Source of the DNA: JAAOIF01 sp965206195
Lineage (GTDB): Bacteria; Pseudomonadota; Gammaproteobacteria; PS1; Pseudothioglobaceae
Reading direction: 5' to 3'
Length of the DNA stretch: 64,000 bases
NCBI GenBank assembly: GCA_965206195.1
Contig: CBDBIZ010000011.1
Span: 992,001-1,056,000 of the forward strand
Position 1 is the first letter of the stretch, and every line of letters starts with the position of its first letter. The notes beneath the pieces are model-generated. The model worked only from the letters and a program-made list of their open reading frames with translations, searched no databases and had not been told where the DNA came from. Of the stretch, positions 17,973 to 27,481 are shown one piece after another. Made by a program: the position numbers and the translations under genes.

Positions 17973-19088
17973 TCAAATTTTACTCAACAATAACAAAACC
18001 TCTTGGAATTGTTGCTTGGCATTAAATTTAACCAAGGCGTGTTTTTTTCCTGCTAAGGCAAGACTTTTTCTAAATGCTTTATCGGTGTATAGGGCTTTAA
18101 TTTTTACAGATAAATTGATGCTATCGCCACTGGTAAATAACAATCCAGTTTTGCCATCCTCAATAATCTCTAACGACCCGCCATTGTTACTGGCAATCAC
18201 ACAAACGCCTGCGTGCATTGCCTCTACTAGCACCATGCCAAAGGTTTCGTTGTCAGTTGCTAAAACCAGCACATCAAATAATTGCATGAGCTGATGGCTG
18301 TTGTCGATAAATCCTGTGAAAATAATGTGATTACTGAGACCCAATTTATTGATGTGGTTTTTAAGATGGGTTAAATATTGTTCATTCATCGCACTGCCTA
18401 CAATTAATAATTTTGCACTCACATCTTGTGCGATTAATTTTGCCAGAGCATCAATCAGCAGATATTGTCCTTTTTGGTGTTCTATTCTGCCAACAATACC
18501 AATACAAAATTCATTGTTAATGCCATACTTTTGCTCAAGAACAGCTCGTTGCGATGGGGTGATACTAGGCGTTGATTCTGTACCAATGTAGGATAATTGC
18601 GCCTGTACGTTGCATTTTTGAGGAATAAATCTTGCTATTTGTTGTTGGACTTGCTGGGTAACTGCAATCATCAGATCAATGTGTTTGTATAGCCAAACAT
18701 GATAAAAATCATTCTTTGATGTGGTGATACTCATGTGTCTGGTTTGAACTAATTTGGGGGTATTGTTTGCCAGTATTTTAACCATAACAGCAACCAATAA
18801 ATCCTTTGTCCAATGAGCGTGCATGGTTTTTATTTGATGTTGATTGACCAATTTGGTGATTTTGATAATATTGGAAAATAAATTTAAAAAACCTGTTTTA
18901 ACAGCATAAGAAGTAATGTTTTGTTTTTGAATATAAGCCGACAAATCACCATTTTTATTGATAACTGCCACCACATTGGCTTGGCTGTTTAGAAACTTTG
19001 ACAATTTTGTGACATATAATTCCAATCCACCTTTGTTAGGGGACAAACAAATTTGCATGACGTTGAGTTTTTGATTGTTATTTATCAT
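17973..19088 (-). CDS. Glycosyltransferase family 4
   Basis: GT-B retaining glycosyltransferase using a nucleotide sugar, cytoplasmic or membrane-associated. Evidence: N-terminal SPNKGGLELYVTKLSKFL (acceptor domain loop), IGIVGRIEHQKGQYLLIDA near the domain hinge, and the donor-binding E-x7-E region ETFGMVLVEAMHAG. The ATG at 19088 gives 371 residues; an upstream TTG at 19136 would overlap the divergent gene start. Context suggests an LPS outer-core step; donor sugar unknown. Confidence 0.85.
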   Translation of the reverse strand: MINNNQKLNVMQICLSPNKGGLELYVTKLSKFLNSQANVVAVINKNGDLSAYIQKQNITSYAVKTGFLNLFSNIIKITKLVNQHQIKTMHAHWTKDLLVAVMVKILANNTPKLVQTRHMSITTSKNDFYHVWLYKHIDLMIAVTQQVQQQIARFIPQKCNVQAQLSYIGTESTPSITPSQRAVLEQKYGINNEFCIGIVGRIEHQKGQYLLIDALAKLIAQDVSAKLLIVGSAMNEQYLTHLKNHINKLGLSNHIIFTGFIDNSHQLMQLFDVLVLATDNETFGMVLVEAMHAGVCVIASNNGGSLEIIEDGKTGLLFTSGDSINLSVKIKALYTDKAFRKSLALAGKKHALVKFNAKQQFQEVLLLLSKI

Positions 19089-19111
19089 GCGGGCTGGCAG
19101 TTTATTGTTAG

Positions 19112-19891
19112 ATGAATAATATTTTAAGCCATTCAAGCATGATAAAATATTTCGTTTTGTTGCTAATGGTTTTTTTAAATATTATGGGTAGCAGACAAGC
19201 CAATATTTATTTATTTTTAATCATTCCTATCCTAGTTAACTTGGTGTTAATGGGGTTTTATTTTTCAGGTGTTGGTATATTGCAACAGATTATCTCGCCA
19301 GTGAGTGATTTTCTAACACGAGAGTTTGGCTTGTTAGAGCAATTACAAAATCTGTATTTATTGATCATACTGGGCATTTTTATAGTCGCTTTTAATAACA
19401 GTAGTAGTGTTAATGAACGACTATTTTTGGGTTTATTATCTGTATTGTCGCTTATTGTTTTTTTAGAAGAAATAGATTATGGCATTAGTCTATATGAATT
19501 TTTTGCAGGTCAAAATACTGGCATTGGTATCCGAAATTGGCACAATCAACGAGCAACTAGCACCCACCAAAATGTGCATTATCTTAAGCAAGCTATAGAT
19601 TTGATCAATTTTTTTTGGTTTGTTGTTCTACCTTTGATGGCCAATAAAATAAATACACCCATTATTAAAAGCCTAATTCCCAGTCGTTTTTTTATTGCCG
19701 CTTTTTTATTAACAATTGTATATTCTCGTATTGCGCATGGTCTACAGGATGCAGGCTGGGGCTTCATTGATGGGATGAACGGTTCTTTGACTGGGAATAT
19801 TTCCGAATTTAGAGAGCATAATACTTATTATTTATACTTGCTTTATGCGTGGCAAATAATGAGCAGTGAATTAAAGTTAACTTTTAAATGA
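19112..19891 (+). CDS. Uncharacterised polytopic membrane protein
   Basis: 259 residues with about seven predicted hydrophobic segments. I do not recognise a named family. The segment FLEEIDYGISLYEFF followed by GIRNWHNQ is a membrane-proximal Glu-Glu-Ile plus His-Asn-Gln pattern that I have seen in uncharacterised integral membrane proteins, and IAHGLQDAGWGFIDG is a polar loop near the C-terminus. It starts 23 bp from the divergent glycosyltransferase and lies among core-LPS genes, so a role in glycan or lipid metabolism is possible but unsupported by motif. Confidence 0.7.
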   Translation: MNNILSHSSMIKYFVLLLMVFLNIMGSRQANIYLFLIIPILVNLVLMGFYFSGVGILQQIISPVSDFLTREFGLLEQLQNLYLLIILGIFIVAFNNSSSVNERLFLGLLSVLSLIVFLEEIDYGISLYEFFAGQNTGIGIRNWHNQRATSTHQNVHYLKQAIDLINFFWFVVLPLMANKINTPIIKSLIPSRFFIAAFLLTIVYSRIAHGLQDAGWGFIDGMNGSLTGNISEFREHNTYYLYLLYAWQIMSSELKLTFK

Positions 19892-20074
19892 ATGATGTCT
19901 AAAAAAATTAAACATTAGCAAAATCAAATGAAAAACTACGATAATTATAATTTTCCAAAGAAGTAGTACGTGCATATATTTTGGGAGCTGCAAAAGGAAA
20001 ATAACCTTGATGAGGTTATTGCCCAATTAAAGTACATGCAAAGAAAATAAATTTAAAAGATTGCCAGCACAAAA
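19892..20074 (+). other. Short intergenic segment with possible gene remnant
   Basis: From 19928 a short frame reads MKNYDNYNFPKK then stop (TAG), and the same frame continues YVHIFWELQKEN to the stop at 20050 (about 27 codons). This could be a tiny dead gene or a gene end left by deletion. No family recognised. Confidence 0.3.
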
Positions 20075-21118
20075 ATGAAGCCGTTATTTAACTGGGATGT
20101 TAATTCTGACCAGCCTTATATCATCACCGATCAGGCGTTTAAAAAACAACAAAAGCAGAAATATTTATTTGAGTATTTAAAAATGTTTTTGTTGTTTGTG
20201 ATAATTTTTCCTATTGTTTTTGTTTGGCAGTTTTTGATGCGATTTCCAAAAGTAAAAACCCAAATTGGCATTGGGGTGAATTTAGATAAGGGCGATATTC
20301 AGTATGAATTGGTGAAAGAATTGGAGGTTAAAAACTTACTGATTCGCTTGCCGTTGGCTGATATTGGTAAAATTGATGCCTATGTTGATTTTATTGCTGG
20401 GTTTAAAAATAATACGATTTTGATTAATATTTTGCAGGATAGAGAAAATATTGAGAATCACCAACTTTTGGCAAACAACATCAAACTTATTTTTACTAAA
20501 TTGCAATATTTGGTAACTGAATATCAAATCGGCAATGCTACCAATCGTAGCAAATGGGGCTTTTTTGCACCAAGTGAATATCTAGATTTTTATCAAGTAG
20601 TGCAAGCCATTAGAGACGATAAATTTCCCCAATTAAAACTGATTGGATCGAGTGTGATTGACTTTGAATATTATTATACCAGTGCACATTTATTCCATTT
20701 TAGAAGGTTAAAGTTTGATAGGCTCTCATCACTTTTGTATGTGGATAGGCGTGGGTCACCAGATAATCGGCAGTATGGGTTTAATCTTAAAAACAAAATC
20801 AATTTATTGGCCGCTATGGTGCATTTAGCAACCAAAACTAATAGTGAGATTGTGATTACTGAGGTGAATTGGCCGTTGAAGAATACCGCGCCTTATGCGC
20901 CTACCAGTGAAACAGAATGCGTGAGTGAAGCGAAATATGATAAGTATATGCAAAGTTATTTTCAAACTGCAACCAGAAGCAATAAGATTAAAGCCGTTTA
21001 TTGGCATCAATTAGTCGCTCCAGGGTATGGTTTGGTGGATAATCAAAATGGAAAGATACGCAAAACCCCAGCTTTTTATAGTTTTCAAAAAATGCTCAAT
21101 GAACAATATATTAATTGA
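20075..21118 (+). CDS. Membrane-anchored glycosidase-like protein, uncharacterised
   Basis: 347 residues: a cytoplasmic N-terminus, one strong membrane helix at about 31-52 (FLLFVIIFPIVFVWQFLMRF), then a soluble domain that looks like a beta/alpha-barrel glycoside hydrolase. VITEVNWPLKNTAPYAP places a Glu at a strand end, as in clan A catalytic acids, and KWGFFAPSEYLDFYQ resembles a second active-site strand. Recognition is fold-level only. It overlaps waaF by 20 bp, so it is coupled to core heptose transfer and may trim or modify core sugar. Confidence 0.6.
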   Translation: MKPLFNWDVNSDQPYIITDQAFKKQQKQKYLFEYLKMFLLFVIIFPIVFVWQFLMRFPKVKTQIGIGVNLDKGDIQYELVKELEVKNLLIRLPLADIGKIDAYVDFIAGFKNNTILINILQDRENIENHQLLANNIKLIFTKLQYLVTEYQIGNATNRSKWGFFAPSEYLDFYQVVQAIRDDKFPQLKLIGSSVIDFEYYYTSAHLFHFRRLKFDRLSSLLYVDRRGSPDNRQYGFNLKNKINLLAAMVHLATKTNSEIVITEVNWPLKNTAPYAPTSETECVSEAKYDKYMQSYFQTATRSNKIKAVYWHQLVAPGYGLVDNQNGKIRKTPAFYSFQKMLNEQYIN

Positions 21119-22088
21119 AATTCCTACTTGGTTGGGTGATAGCGTCATGGCAACGCCAGCGATTGAGAATATTGTTAAAACCTATCCACAGGTACAAATA
21201 ACGATTTTTGGCAGTCAAGTTGCCAGCACGATTTTTAAATCTCATCCTAATGTTGAAAAAATTATCATTGATGAAAGTAAGGCACCAAGCAGTCGTTTTG
21301 TTGGACAATTTATTTGGCGATTCATTTGGCTTTACAAAACCGCCAGAAAATTGGAATTTGATACTATTTTTTCTTTTAGAAGGCGGTTTTCGGCTAAATT
21401 TTTTGCTTTTTTTATTCACAGTAAACATCGTTATGCTTATCATCGATTCACTCAAAATTTACAACATCAAGTTTTGCACTACAATGATTTTATCAATCAC
21501 AGTCTCAACACTAAAAACACGGCTAGCGTGTTAAAAATTTATGGTGATTATTCCACAACTGATAAAACAACCTTAGGCATCAACCCTGGTGCATCTTACG
21601 GCAGTGCAAAGCGTTGGTATCCTCAAGAATTTGCTAAAGTGGCAATTGCCTTATCTGACAAATATGATATTGTAATCTTTGGCGGACAGGCTGAGGTGGA
21701 TATTGCTCAAGATATTGTTCAAATTCTGGACGATAACGGTATAAAAAATTATCAAAATTTGGCGGGTAAAACCACGCTTGATGTTTTAATTGTCAAGATT
21801 GCCAGTTTGCATTTACTCATTACTGGGGATAGTGGACCGATGCACGTGGCAGCGGCTTTTAAGGTGCCAACAGTGGCAATTTTTGGTCCTACAAAAGACG
21901 ATGAAACTTGCGCGTGGATGAATAAAACAAGTTCAATTGTAAAAAAAAACCTAGATTGCCAGCCGTGTATGCAGCGTACTTGTCCGTTAGGACATCATAA
22001 TTGTATGAAACTTATTAAGGCATCAGATGTGTTGGATGCTACTCAGAAAATGCTTGGTCAATCAGATGGCAAATTGTATGCCCAATAA
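21099..22088 (+). CDS. waaF: LPS heptosyltransferase II
   Basis: GT9 enzyme adding the second heptose to the inner core. Starts MNNILIEIPTWLGDSVMATP, with the WaaF hallmark WLGD-SVMATP; later NPGASYGSAKRWYPQEFA and the donor-binding TGDSGPMHVAAAFKVP. The cysteine-rich C-terminal segment CQPCMQRTCPLGHHNCM is typical of WaaF. I chose the ATG at 21099; open sequence to 21027 lies inside the preceding gene. The 3' end overlaps convergent gmhA by 50 bp. Confidence 0.95.
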   Translation: MNNILIEIPTWLGDSVMATPAIENIVKTYPQVQITIFGSQVASTIFKSHPNVEKIIIDESKAPSSRFVGQFIWRFIWLYKTARKLEFDTIFSFRRRFSAKFFAFFIHSKHRYAYHRFTQNLQHQVLHYNDFINHSLNTKNTASVLKIYGDYSTTDKTTLGINPGASYGSAKRWYPQEFAKVAIALSDKYDIVIFGGQAEVDIAQDIVQILDDNGIKNYQNLAGKTTLDVLIVKIASLHLLITGDSGPMHVAAAFKVPTVAIFGPTKDDETCAWMNKTSSIVKKNLDCQPCMQRTCPLGHHNCMKLIKASDVLDATQKMLGQSDGKLYAQ

Positions 22089-22608
22089 TAATGTGCATTT
22101 CCTGAATACGCGGCGTATCATTCGCTGGGACAATCAAGTTTACATTACATAATTGGTTCATTTCTCCACCGTTATTGCCACTCAAACCAATCAATTTTGC
22201 ACCCTGTTTTTTGGCAGATTTTAAGCCGTTTAATACATTGCTGCTATTGCCACTAGTGCTAATACCAAGTGCCACATCATTGTTATTCGCCAGCGCTTCA
22301 ATTTGGCGAGAAAACACTTTATCAAAGCCATAATCATTGCCAATTGAGGTGAGCACTGAAGTGTCGGTAGTTAGTGCAATCGCTGCCAAGCCTTTGCGTT
22401 TAACCTTGTACCTACCTGCCAACTCTGCGGCGATATGCTGGGCATCGGCAGCAGAACCGCCATTGCCAAATAGCAGAATTTTTCCGCCACTTTTCAGGCT
22501 TTTAATACAAAGTTTAGCAGCGATTTCAAGTGGCTCGCTAATTGACTCAATGGTCATTTGAGTGGTTTTTAGGTGTTGGTTAAATTCATTTTTAATAATT
22601 GTTCTCAT
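22039..22608 (-). CDS. gmhA: Sedoheptulose-7-phosphate isomerase
   Basis: First step of ADP-heptose synthesis, converting sedoheptulose 7-phosphate to D-glycero-D-manno-heptose 7-phosphate. SIS-domain protein of 189 residues with FGNGGSAADAQHIAAELAGR and LGISTSGNSSNVL (phosphosugar binding) and a C-terminal zinc/active-site EMHIIIGHTICHLID. ATG at 22608 chosen over TTG at 22617. It follows hldE by 5 bp; hldD-hldE-gmhA form one minus-strand operon. Confidence 0.96.
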   Translation of the reverse strand: MRTIIKNEFNQHLKTTQMTIESISEPLEIAAKLCIKSLKSGGKILLFGNGGSAADAQHIAAELAGRYKVKRKGLAAIALTTDTSVLTSIGNDYGFDKVFSRQIEALANNNDVALGISTSGNSSNVLNGLKSAKKQGAKLIGLSGNNGGEMNQLCNVNLIVPANDTPRIQEMHIIIGHTICHLIDQAFSE

Positions 22609-22613
22609 GATTT

Positions 22614-24050
22614 TCAATTTACTGACTGTTGAATTTTTGTAATGGTATTTGTGGTGCTTTTGCCATCGATAAATTGCACTAGTTTTAGCTCATCAACAAT
22701 GTCTTGCCCGACGACTTTTCTACCCTTATAATCGCCACCTTTGACTAATACGTGAGGCTGAATAGCTTTGATTAGCTCATAGGGTGTTTCTTCGTTAAAA
22801 ATAACCACATAATCAACCACCTCTAATGCGGCCAGAATGTAGGCGCGGTCATTTTCAGCATTAATTGGTCTATTGTTGCCTTTTAAGGTTTTGAGCGAAC
22901 TGTCGCTATTTAAGCCAACAATTAATATATCGCCAAAATTTTTGGCACTTTCTAAATAGCGCACATGTCCAGCATGCAATAAATCAAAACAACCATTGGT
23001 AAAAATGATTTTCTTAGCGTTTAATTTTAGTTCTGCGCTGAGAGTGGTGATTTCGCTAAAGGTTTTAATATGCACGTCACTGCTGGATTTATTCAGGCTG
23101 GATTCATATTCAATAATTTCATTTAAGCTAGCGGTGGCAGAGCCGATTTTGCCGACTACAACACCCGCGGCAAGGTTGGCAAATTTAACTGCCTCGTCAA
23201 TTTCAAACCCACATGATAATGCAAAGCCCAACGATGCTAGCACCGTATCGCCTGCACCCGTTACATCAAATACTTCTCTAGCTTTAGTAGGATGAATGCG
23301 TAATTTATTGTCATTATCAAAGATTGCCACTCCTTGCTCACTCAAGGTGATGAGTGATACGGCTAAATCGCACCTAATTTTGAGTTGGGTAATTGCTTTG
23401 TTGAGGCTATTTTCATCTGTAATATTAATACCTGTAGCCTCACTGGCCTCTTTTTTGTTCGGGGTGAGTAAATACGCGCCTTGGTATTTTGCATAATCCA
23501 AACCTTTAGGGTCAACCAAAACTTTTTTGTTATTAGTATTAGCAATCGTGATTAAAGATTGTGTCAATTCACTGGTGAGAATGCCTTTTCCGTAGTCGGA
23601 CAGTAGTAGTGCATCATAATTAGCGATTATCTTTTTAAAGGTGTGTGTGATAGCATTTTGCGAGGCGTTGTTAATTTCTTGAGTGCTTTCATAATCAAAC
23701 CTTACCACTTGTTGTTGGGCGGCAATAATTCTACTTTTTTTACTGCTAATTCGATCGTTTTGGGTGATTAAATACTTGCTACTCACATCGATATTTTGTA
23801 GTAATTCTTTTAACTCGTCAGATATTTTGCACGCGCCAATTACGCTTATTACATCGACCTTAGCACCGAGTGATTTGAGGTTGCTAATGACATTGCCAGC
23901 CCCGCCGAGTAGTGTGGTTTGCTTGTCCACATTGACAATTTGCACTGGTGCTTCTGATGAAATTCGATTGCATACCCCCCACAAATAATGATCAATCATT
24001 AAATCACCAATAACTAATAATTTGGGGGTTTTGCCAGGTAGATTAATCAT
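22614..24050 (-). CDS. hldE: Bifunctional heptose-7-phosphate kinase / heptose-1-phosphate adenylyltransferase
   Basis: Two catalytic domains in the ADP-heptose pathway. N-terminal PfkB kinase: IGDLMIDHYLWG, GGAGNVISNL and DVTGAGDTVLASLG. C-terminal nucleotidyltransferase: IFTNGCFDLLHAGHVRYLE with the HxGH motif. 478 residues from the ATG at 24050, normal for the fused form; a TTG at 24059 is less likely. hldD ends 9 bp upstream. Confidence 0.97.
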   Translation of the reverse strand: MINLPGKTPKLLVIGDLMIDHYLWGVCNRISSEAPVQIVNVDKQTTLLGGAGNVISNLKSLGAKVDVISVIGACKISDELKELLQNIDVSSKYLITQNDRISSKKSRIIAAQQQVVRFDYESTQEINNASQNAITHTFKKIIANYDALLLSDYGKGILTSELTQSLITIANTNNKKVLVDPKGLDYAKYQGAYLLTPNKKEASEATGINITDENSLNKAITQLKIRCDLAVSLITLSEQGVAIFDNDNKLRIHPTKAREVFDVTGAGDTVLASLGFALSCGFEIDEAVKFANLAAGVVVGKIGSATASLNEIIEYESSLNKSSSDVHIKTFSEITTLSAELKLNAKKIIFTNGCFDLLHAGHVRYLESAKNFGDILIVGLNSDSSLKTLKGNNRPINAENDRAYILAALEVVDYVVIFNEETPYELIKAIQPHVLVKGGDYKGRKVVGQDIVDELKLVQFIDGKSTTNTITKIQQSVN

Positions 24051-24059
24051 ATAAACCAA

Positions 24060-25064
24060 TCATGAAACATTAGTATTGTATAGACATTTAATTTCAGGAA
24101 TGTAGGCTTTAATACCCGCTTCTAGGCTAATTTTTGGTTCAAAATCCAGTTTGGTTTTGCTCAGGCTAATATCTGCTTGCGTGTGCATTTGATAACCATC
24201 AAAAGGGTTTGTAATATAGTCGATTCTTAAATTTGTGGCCAATTCTTTTTGCAAAATATCGGCAATATCTTGAAAACTTCTAGGCACGCCTGTGCCCACA
24301 TTGTAAATGCCATTTTGCTTAGGATAACAAGCCTTAATATTGGCTTGAATCACGTCCTCAATGTTGATAAAGTCACGTAGAATTTTGTCTGAGCCTTTGA
24401 ATAATTTAGGGGCATTGCCGCTCAGTATTTGATGACCTAGTTGAATCACCATAGATGCAGTTTTGTCCTTGTAATATTCATGCGAACCATACACATTGAA
24501 AAATTTTAAACCTACAATTGTCATTTCTGGGTTTTGATTTGCATAACGATAAGCAATTTGATCCATCATATATTTGCTAAATCCGTAAGGGTTCTGTGGG
24601 TTTTCCACCCCTACAGTTTGCGGGCTAGGCAGACTGCCATAGGTAGCAGCTGAACTGGCATATATTATCGCCGCCCCATCACGCTTGGCAATCGCGAGTA
24701 AGTCATAAAATGAATTGACATTGGTTTGCATCATAATTTTTTGGTCATACACACGGGTGTCAGAAATCGCCGCTTGGTGGAAAATATAATCAAACTTGTA
24801 CTCTTCTAGGTGCGCTAAGTCGGCTTTGATATTGATATTGCCACAAATTACATCGCCAGTAAAACCAATTAGATTTTTGTAATGTCCAAAACTTTGTAAG
24901 TTACCATTAGCAAAAGTCTCGCCACTCCTAAAGCAATCAAAAACCACCACATGAGACTGCGGGTAATTTTGTTGAAAATAAAAAGCCAAATTACTACCAA
25001 TAAAACCTGCTCCACCAGTAATTAAAATGGTTTTATGGTTAAAGTCAATATTGTTGTAAATCAT
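24060..25064 (-). CDS. hldD: ADP-L-glycero-D-manno-heptose-6-epimerase
   Basis: Last step of ADP-heptose supply, inverting C6. Extended SDR of 334 residues with TGGAGFIGSNLA (NADP), HQAAISDTRVYDQ and YASSAATYGS, the active-site YGFSKYMMDQ (Tyr-xxx-Lys) and FFNVYGSHEYYK. This form is the HldD type, with the AAISDT motif. It heads the hldD-hldE-gmhA operon; the 128 bp before pgi must hold divergent promoters. Confidence 0.95.
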   Translation of the reverse strand: MIYNNIDFNHKTILITGGAGFIGSNLAFYFQQNYPQSHVVVFDCFRSGETFANGNLQSFGHYKNLIGFTGDVICGNINIKADLAHLEEYKFDYIFHQAAISDTRVYDQKIMMQTNVNSFYDLLAIAKRDGAAIIYASSAATYGSLPSPQTVGVENPQNPYGFSKYMMDQIAYRYANQNPEMTIVGLKFFNVYGSHEYYKDKTASMVIQLGHQILSGNAPKLFKGSDKILRDFINIEDVIQANIKACYPKQNGIYNVGTGVPRSFQDIADILQKELATNLRIDYITNPFDGYQMHTQADISLSKTKLDFEPKISLEAGIKAYIPEIKCLYNTNVS

Positions 25065-25192
25065 CTTGAAGTCTTTAGGAAACTATAAGTGCCTATGTTA
25101 AACAAAATTTGATGAAATATGCCACTAATCAACGCTATTTATGCAGGACTCTGAAGTATAATCAAGTTCATTTTTAACCAAGCTATATCGCT

Positions 25193-26401
25193 GTGAAATA
25201 TTGTAAAAACTTCTATCAAATCAAATCAAATAGTGATATTTTCGAGCAACTTAAAGCCGAACGTGAGAGCATTGGTTATTACAATTTGGTTTATCAAGAT
25301 ACTACCGAGATTAAAACTTATGCAAACAGTATTGGCAAAAAACATATCATAGTGGTTGGTATTGGTGGCTCTAGTCTAGGCGCGCGCGCAATTTATGATT
25401 TTTTATTACCCTCTAATACTTATGCTAAAGACCTGTTGTTTTTAGAGACAATTGATCCGCTAGAAGTCAAACGCTGTTTGAAAAAAGTTGATTTGAACAA
25501 CGCCCATTTTGTGATAATTTCTAAGTCGGGCAATACGATTGAAACCATTAGTTTGTTTAAATATCTTAGCAGTTTGGTCAAAATTGATAAGACAAATTGC
25601 ACCATTATTTCTGAAGCTAGTAGCACACTGACCCAATTTGCTAAGAATAATCATATTAAAACTTTTACTCTAGCACAGAATGTCGGCGGGCGTTTTTCTG
25701 CATTTAGTGTGGTCGGATTGGTGCCATTAGCCATAGCAGGGGTGGATATTGACAATCTTTTGAATGGTTGCAAGCGCGTCTCTGAGAGTTTTTTTGAGCA
25801 ATATGATTATTATCAGCCGATTATTGAAAAGGCACGATTTTTGGTGGAAAATAAACATCGTTTTAACATTAATGTTATTTTTTCTTACTCATCTTCGCTT
25901 GAGAGTTTTAACAAATGGTATGTGCAATTATGGGCAGAAAGCTTAGGCAAGGTTAATATCAACAATACTCGTCAAACACTCACGCCGATAGCACTAATTG
26001 GGCCGGTTGATCAACACAGTTTTTTACAAATGATTATGGATGGTGTGCGTGATAAAACCACCACTTTTATCAAAATTAATGACCTCAAAGATAAAACCAT
26101 TATTCCTAAAAACACCACCCAAGATTTAGGTTTGGATTATATAGAAGGGTTAAGTTTTAACAATTTGTTGAACAAGCAGGCGGATGCGACTATTGAATCA
26201 GTTGCAACGCAAAAAGACATCCCTTATGACGTGATAACCATTTCCACGGTGGATGAATACAACATTGCCAAAATGATGTTTAGTTATCAACTTTTAGTCT
26301 CTTGCATTGGGCAATTTTTGCAAATTAACACCTATAATCAGCCAGGCGTTGAGCAAGGCAAAACAATTTTATTGGATAAATTAAAACAGACCTTTGCATA
26401 A
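25193..26401 (+). CDS. pgi: Glucose-6-phosphate isomerase
   Basis: Interconverts glucose 6-phosphate and fructose 6-phosphate, feeding both GlmS and the GalU branch. 402 residues, the short bacterial form. SIS motifs: VGIGGSSLGARAIYDFL, ISKSGNTIETISLF, and VGGRFSAFSVVGLVPL; the PGI signature GPVDQHSFLQMIMDG is present. Start is GTG. The last codons and the stop (26389-26401) lie inside the left arm of a MITE, so the native C-terminus has been replaced; the tail after about residue 397 is not original. Confidence 0.93.
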   Translation: MKYCKNFYQIKSNSDIFEQLKAERESIGYYNLVYQDTTEIKTYANSIGKKHIIVVGIGGSSLGARAIYDFLLPSNTYAKDLLFLETIDPLEVKRCLKKVDLNNAHFVIISKSGNTIETISLFKYLSSLVKIDKTNCTIISEASSTLTQFAKNNHIKTFTLAQNVGGRFSAFSVVGLVPLAIAGVDIDNLLNGCKRVSESFFEQYDYYQPIIEKARFLVENKHRFNINVIFSYSSSLESFNKWYVQLWAESLGKVNINNTRQTLTPIALIGPVDQHSFLQMIMDGVRDKTTTFIKINDLKDKTIIPKNTTQDLGLDYIEGLSFNNLLNKQADATIESVATQKDIPYDVITISTVDEYNIAKMMFSYQLLVSCIGQFLQINTYNQPGVEQGKTILLDKLKQTFA

Positions 26402-26569
26402 ATATGAATAACCATAAAAATACCATTTTTTACCCCTCAAGGCACAAAAAAGAGCATCAGCTTGAAAACGTTTTAAAAACACTTTTAGCTCTGCTAGGGG
26501 TGGATTTAAAAAATCCCCAACTTAATAAAATCTGTTATTTTGTTAGTCATTCCTATTTATGCAAAGGTC
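26389..26569. mobile_element. MITE-like element between pgi and galU
   Basis: 181 bp bounded by 21-bp inverted ends with one mismatch: GACCTTTGCATAAATATGAAT at 26389-26409 and ATTCCTATTTATGCAAAGGTC at 26549-26569. There is no coding capacity. An internal imperfect palindrome, GGGGTGGATTT...AAATCCCC, lies near 26499-26517. It is the only full-length copy of the family here. No clear target duplication is visible. Confidence 0.8.
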
Positions 26570-26582
26570 CCTAAAAGCCAAA

Positions 26583-27431
26583 ATGAGCATTATCACTCAA
26601 TGTCTTTTCCCTGTAGCGGGCTATGGCACGCGTTTTTTGCCAGCTACTAAAGCTATTCCTAAAGAAATGCTGCCAATATTGACTAAACCACTGATTCAAT
26701 ACGCCGTTGAAGAGGCAATGAGTGCGGGTATGTACTCCATGGCAATGGTGACTAACAAACACAAAGGCGCGATTAAGCAGCATTTTCAGCCTCACGCACA
26801 GATTGAACAAAGCATTAAAGGTAGTAGTAAAGAGCGTTTATTAGACGGAGTGAGTGATATTATTCATCGGTGTGAATTTAGCTATGTTAAGCAGCAACAG
26901 ATGTTGGGTTTAGGGCATGCGATTTACACAGGAAAAGACTTAATTGACAACCAGCCGTTTGCCGTTATTTTGCCTGATGATGTATGCACGAATGAAGGTG
27001 ATTCGGTGCTGATACAAATGACAAAAGTTTACCAACAATATCCTGGTTGTTGCATTGTTGCTATTGAAGCAGTGCCAGAGAACGAAGTCAATAAGTATGG
27101 CGTGATTTCTGGAAACTTACTGTCCACTGGTGCCTACCAAGTACATAATATGATAGAAAAACCTGAGCCAGAGGATGCGCCAACCAATTTAGCAATTATT
27201 GGCAGGTATGTCTTAACGCCAGAGATTTTTACCGTGCTGGAAGACACGCAAGCTGATAAAAATGGCGAAATTCAAATCACCAATGCGCTAAGTGAGCTCG
27301 CCAAGCAAGGCAAAGTCATAGCTTGTCAGTTTGAAGGCAAGCGTTTTGATTGTGGCAGCGTTGAGGGATATTTAAGTGCCAACAATTATTTTGCTAAAAA
27401 TTACCGTTCAATGCTTGAACACGATGTATAA
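26583..27431 (+). CDS. galU: UTP-glucose-1-phosphate uridylyltransferase
   Basis: Makes UDP-glucose for LPS and exopolysaccharide. Opens CLFPVAGYGTRFLPATKAIPKEMLP, with the G-x-G-T-R-x-L-P nucleotide-binding loop and catalytic Lys; ILPDDVCTNEGD and EKPEPEDAPTNLAIIGRYVL follow. The ATG at 26583 begins MSIITQCLFP; an earlier ATG at 26559 is in the MITE arm and is rejected. Its promoter must lie within or be carried by the MITE. Confidence 0.95.
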   Translation: MSIITQCLFPVAGYGTRFLPATKAIPKEMLPILTKPLIQYAVEEAMSAGMYSMAMVTNKHKGAIKQHFQPHAQIEQSIKGSSKERLLDGVSDIIHRCEFSYVKQQQMLGLGHAIYTGKDLIDNQPFAVILPDDVCTNEGDSVLIQMTKVYQQYPGCCIVAIEAVPENEVNKYGVISGNLLSTGAYQVHNMIEKPEPEDAPTNLAIIGRYVLTPEIFTVLEDTQADKNGEIQITNALSELAKQGKVIACQFEGKRFDCGSVEGYLSANNYFAKNYRSMLEHDV

Positions 27432-27481
27432 TTCGAATTTTTAGCTTCTTGTTTGAAGCGCGCTAGTCCGCCTGATTGAAA

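Noticed and set aside
26559..26583. Earlier start of galU at 26559
   Set aside because: That ATG is in the MITE right arm and adds MQRSLKAK, not found in GalU; M9 gives the normal start.
27440..27480. ops antitermination element before the EPS cluster
   Set aside because: I looked for GGCGGTAGC-like sequence on both strands and found no acceptable match here.
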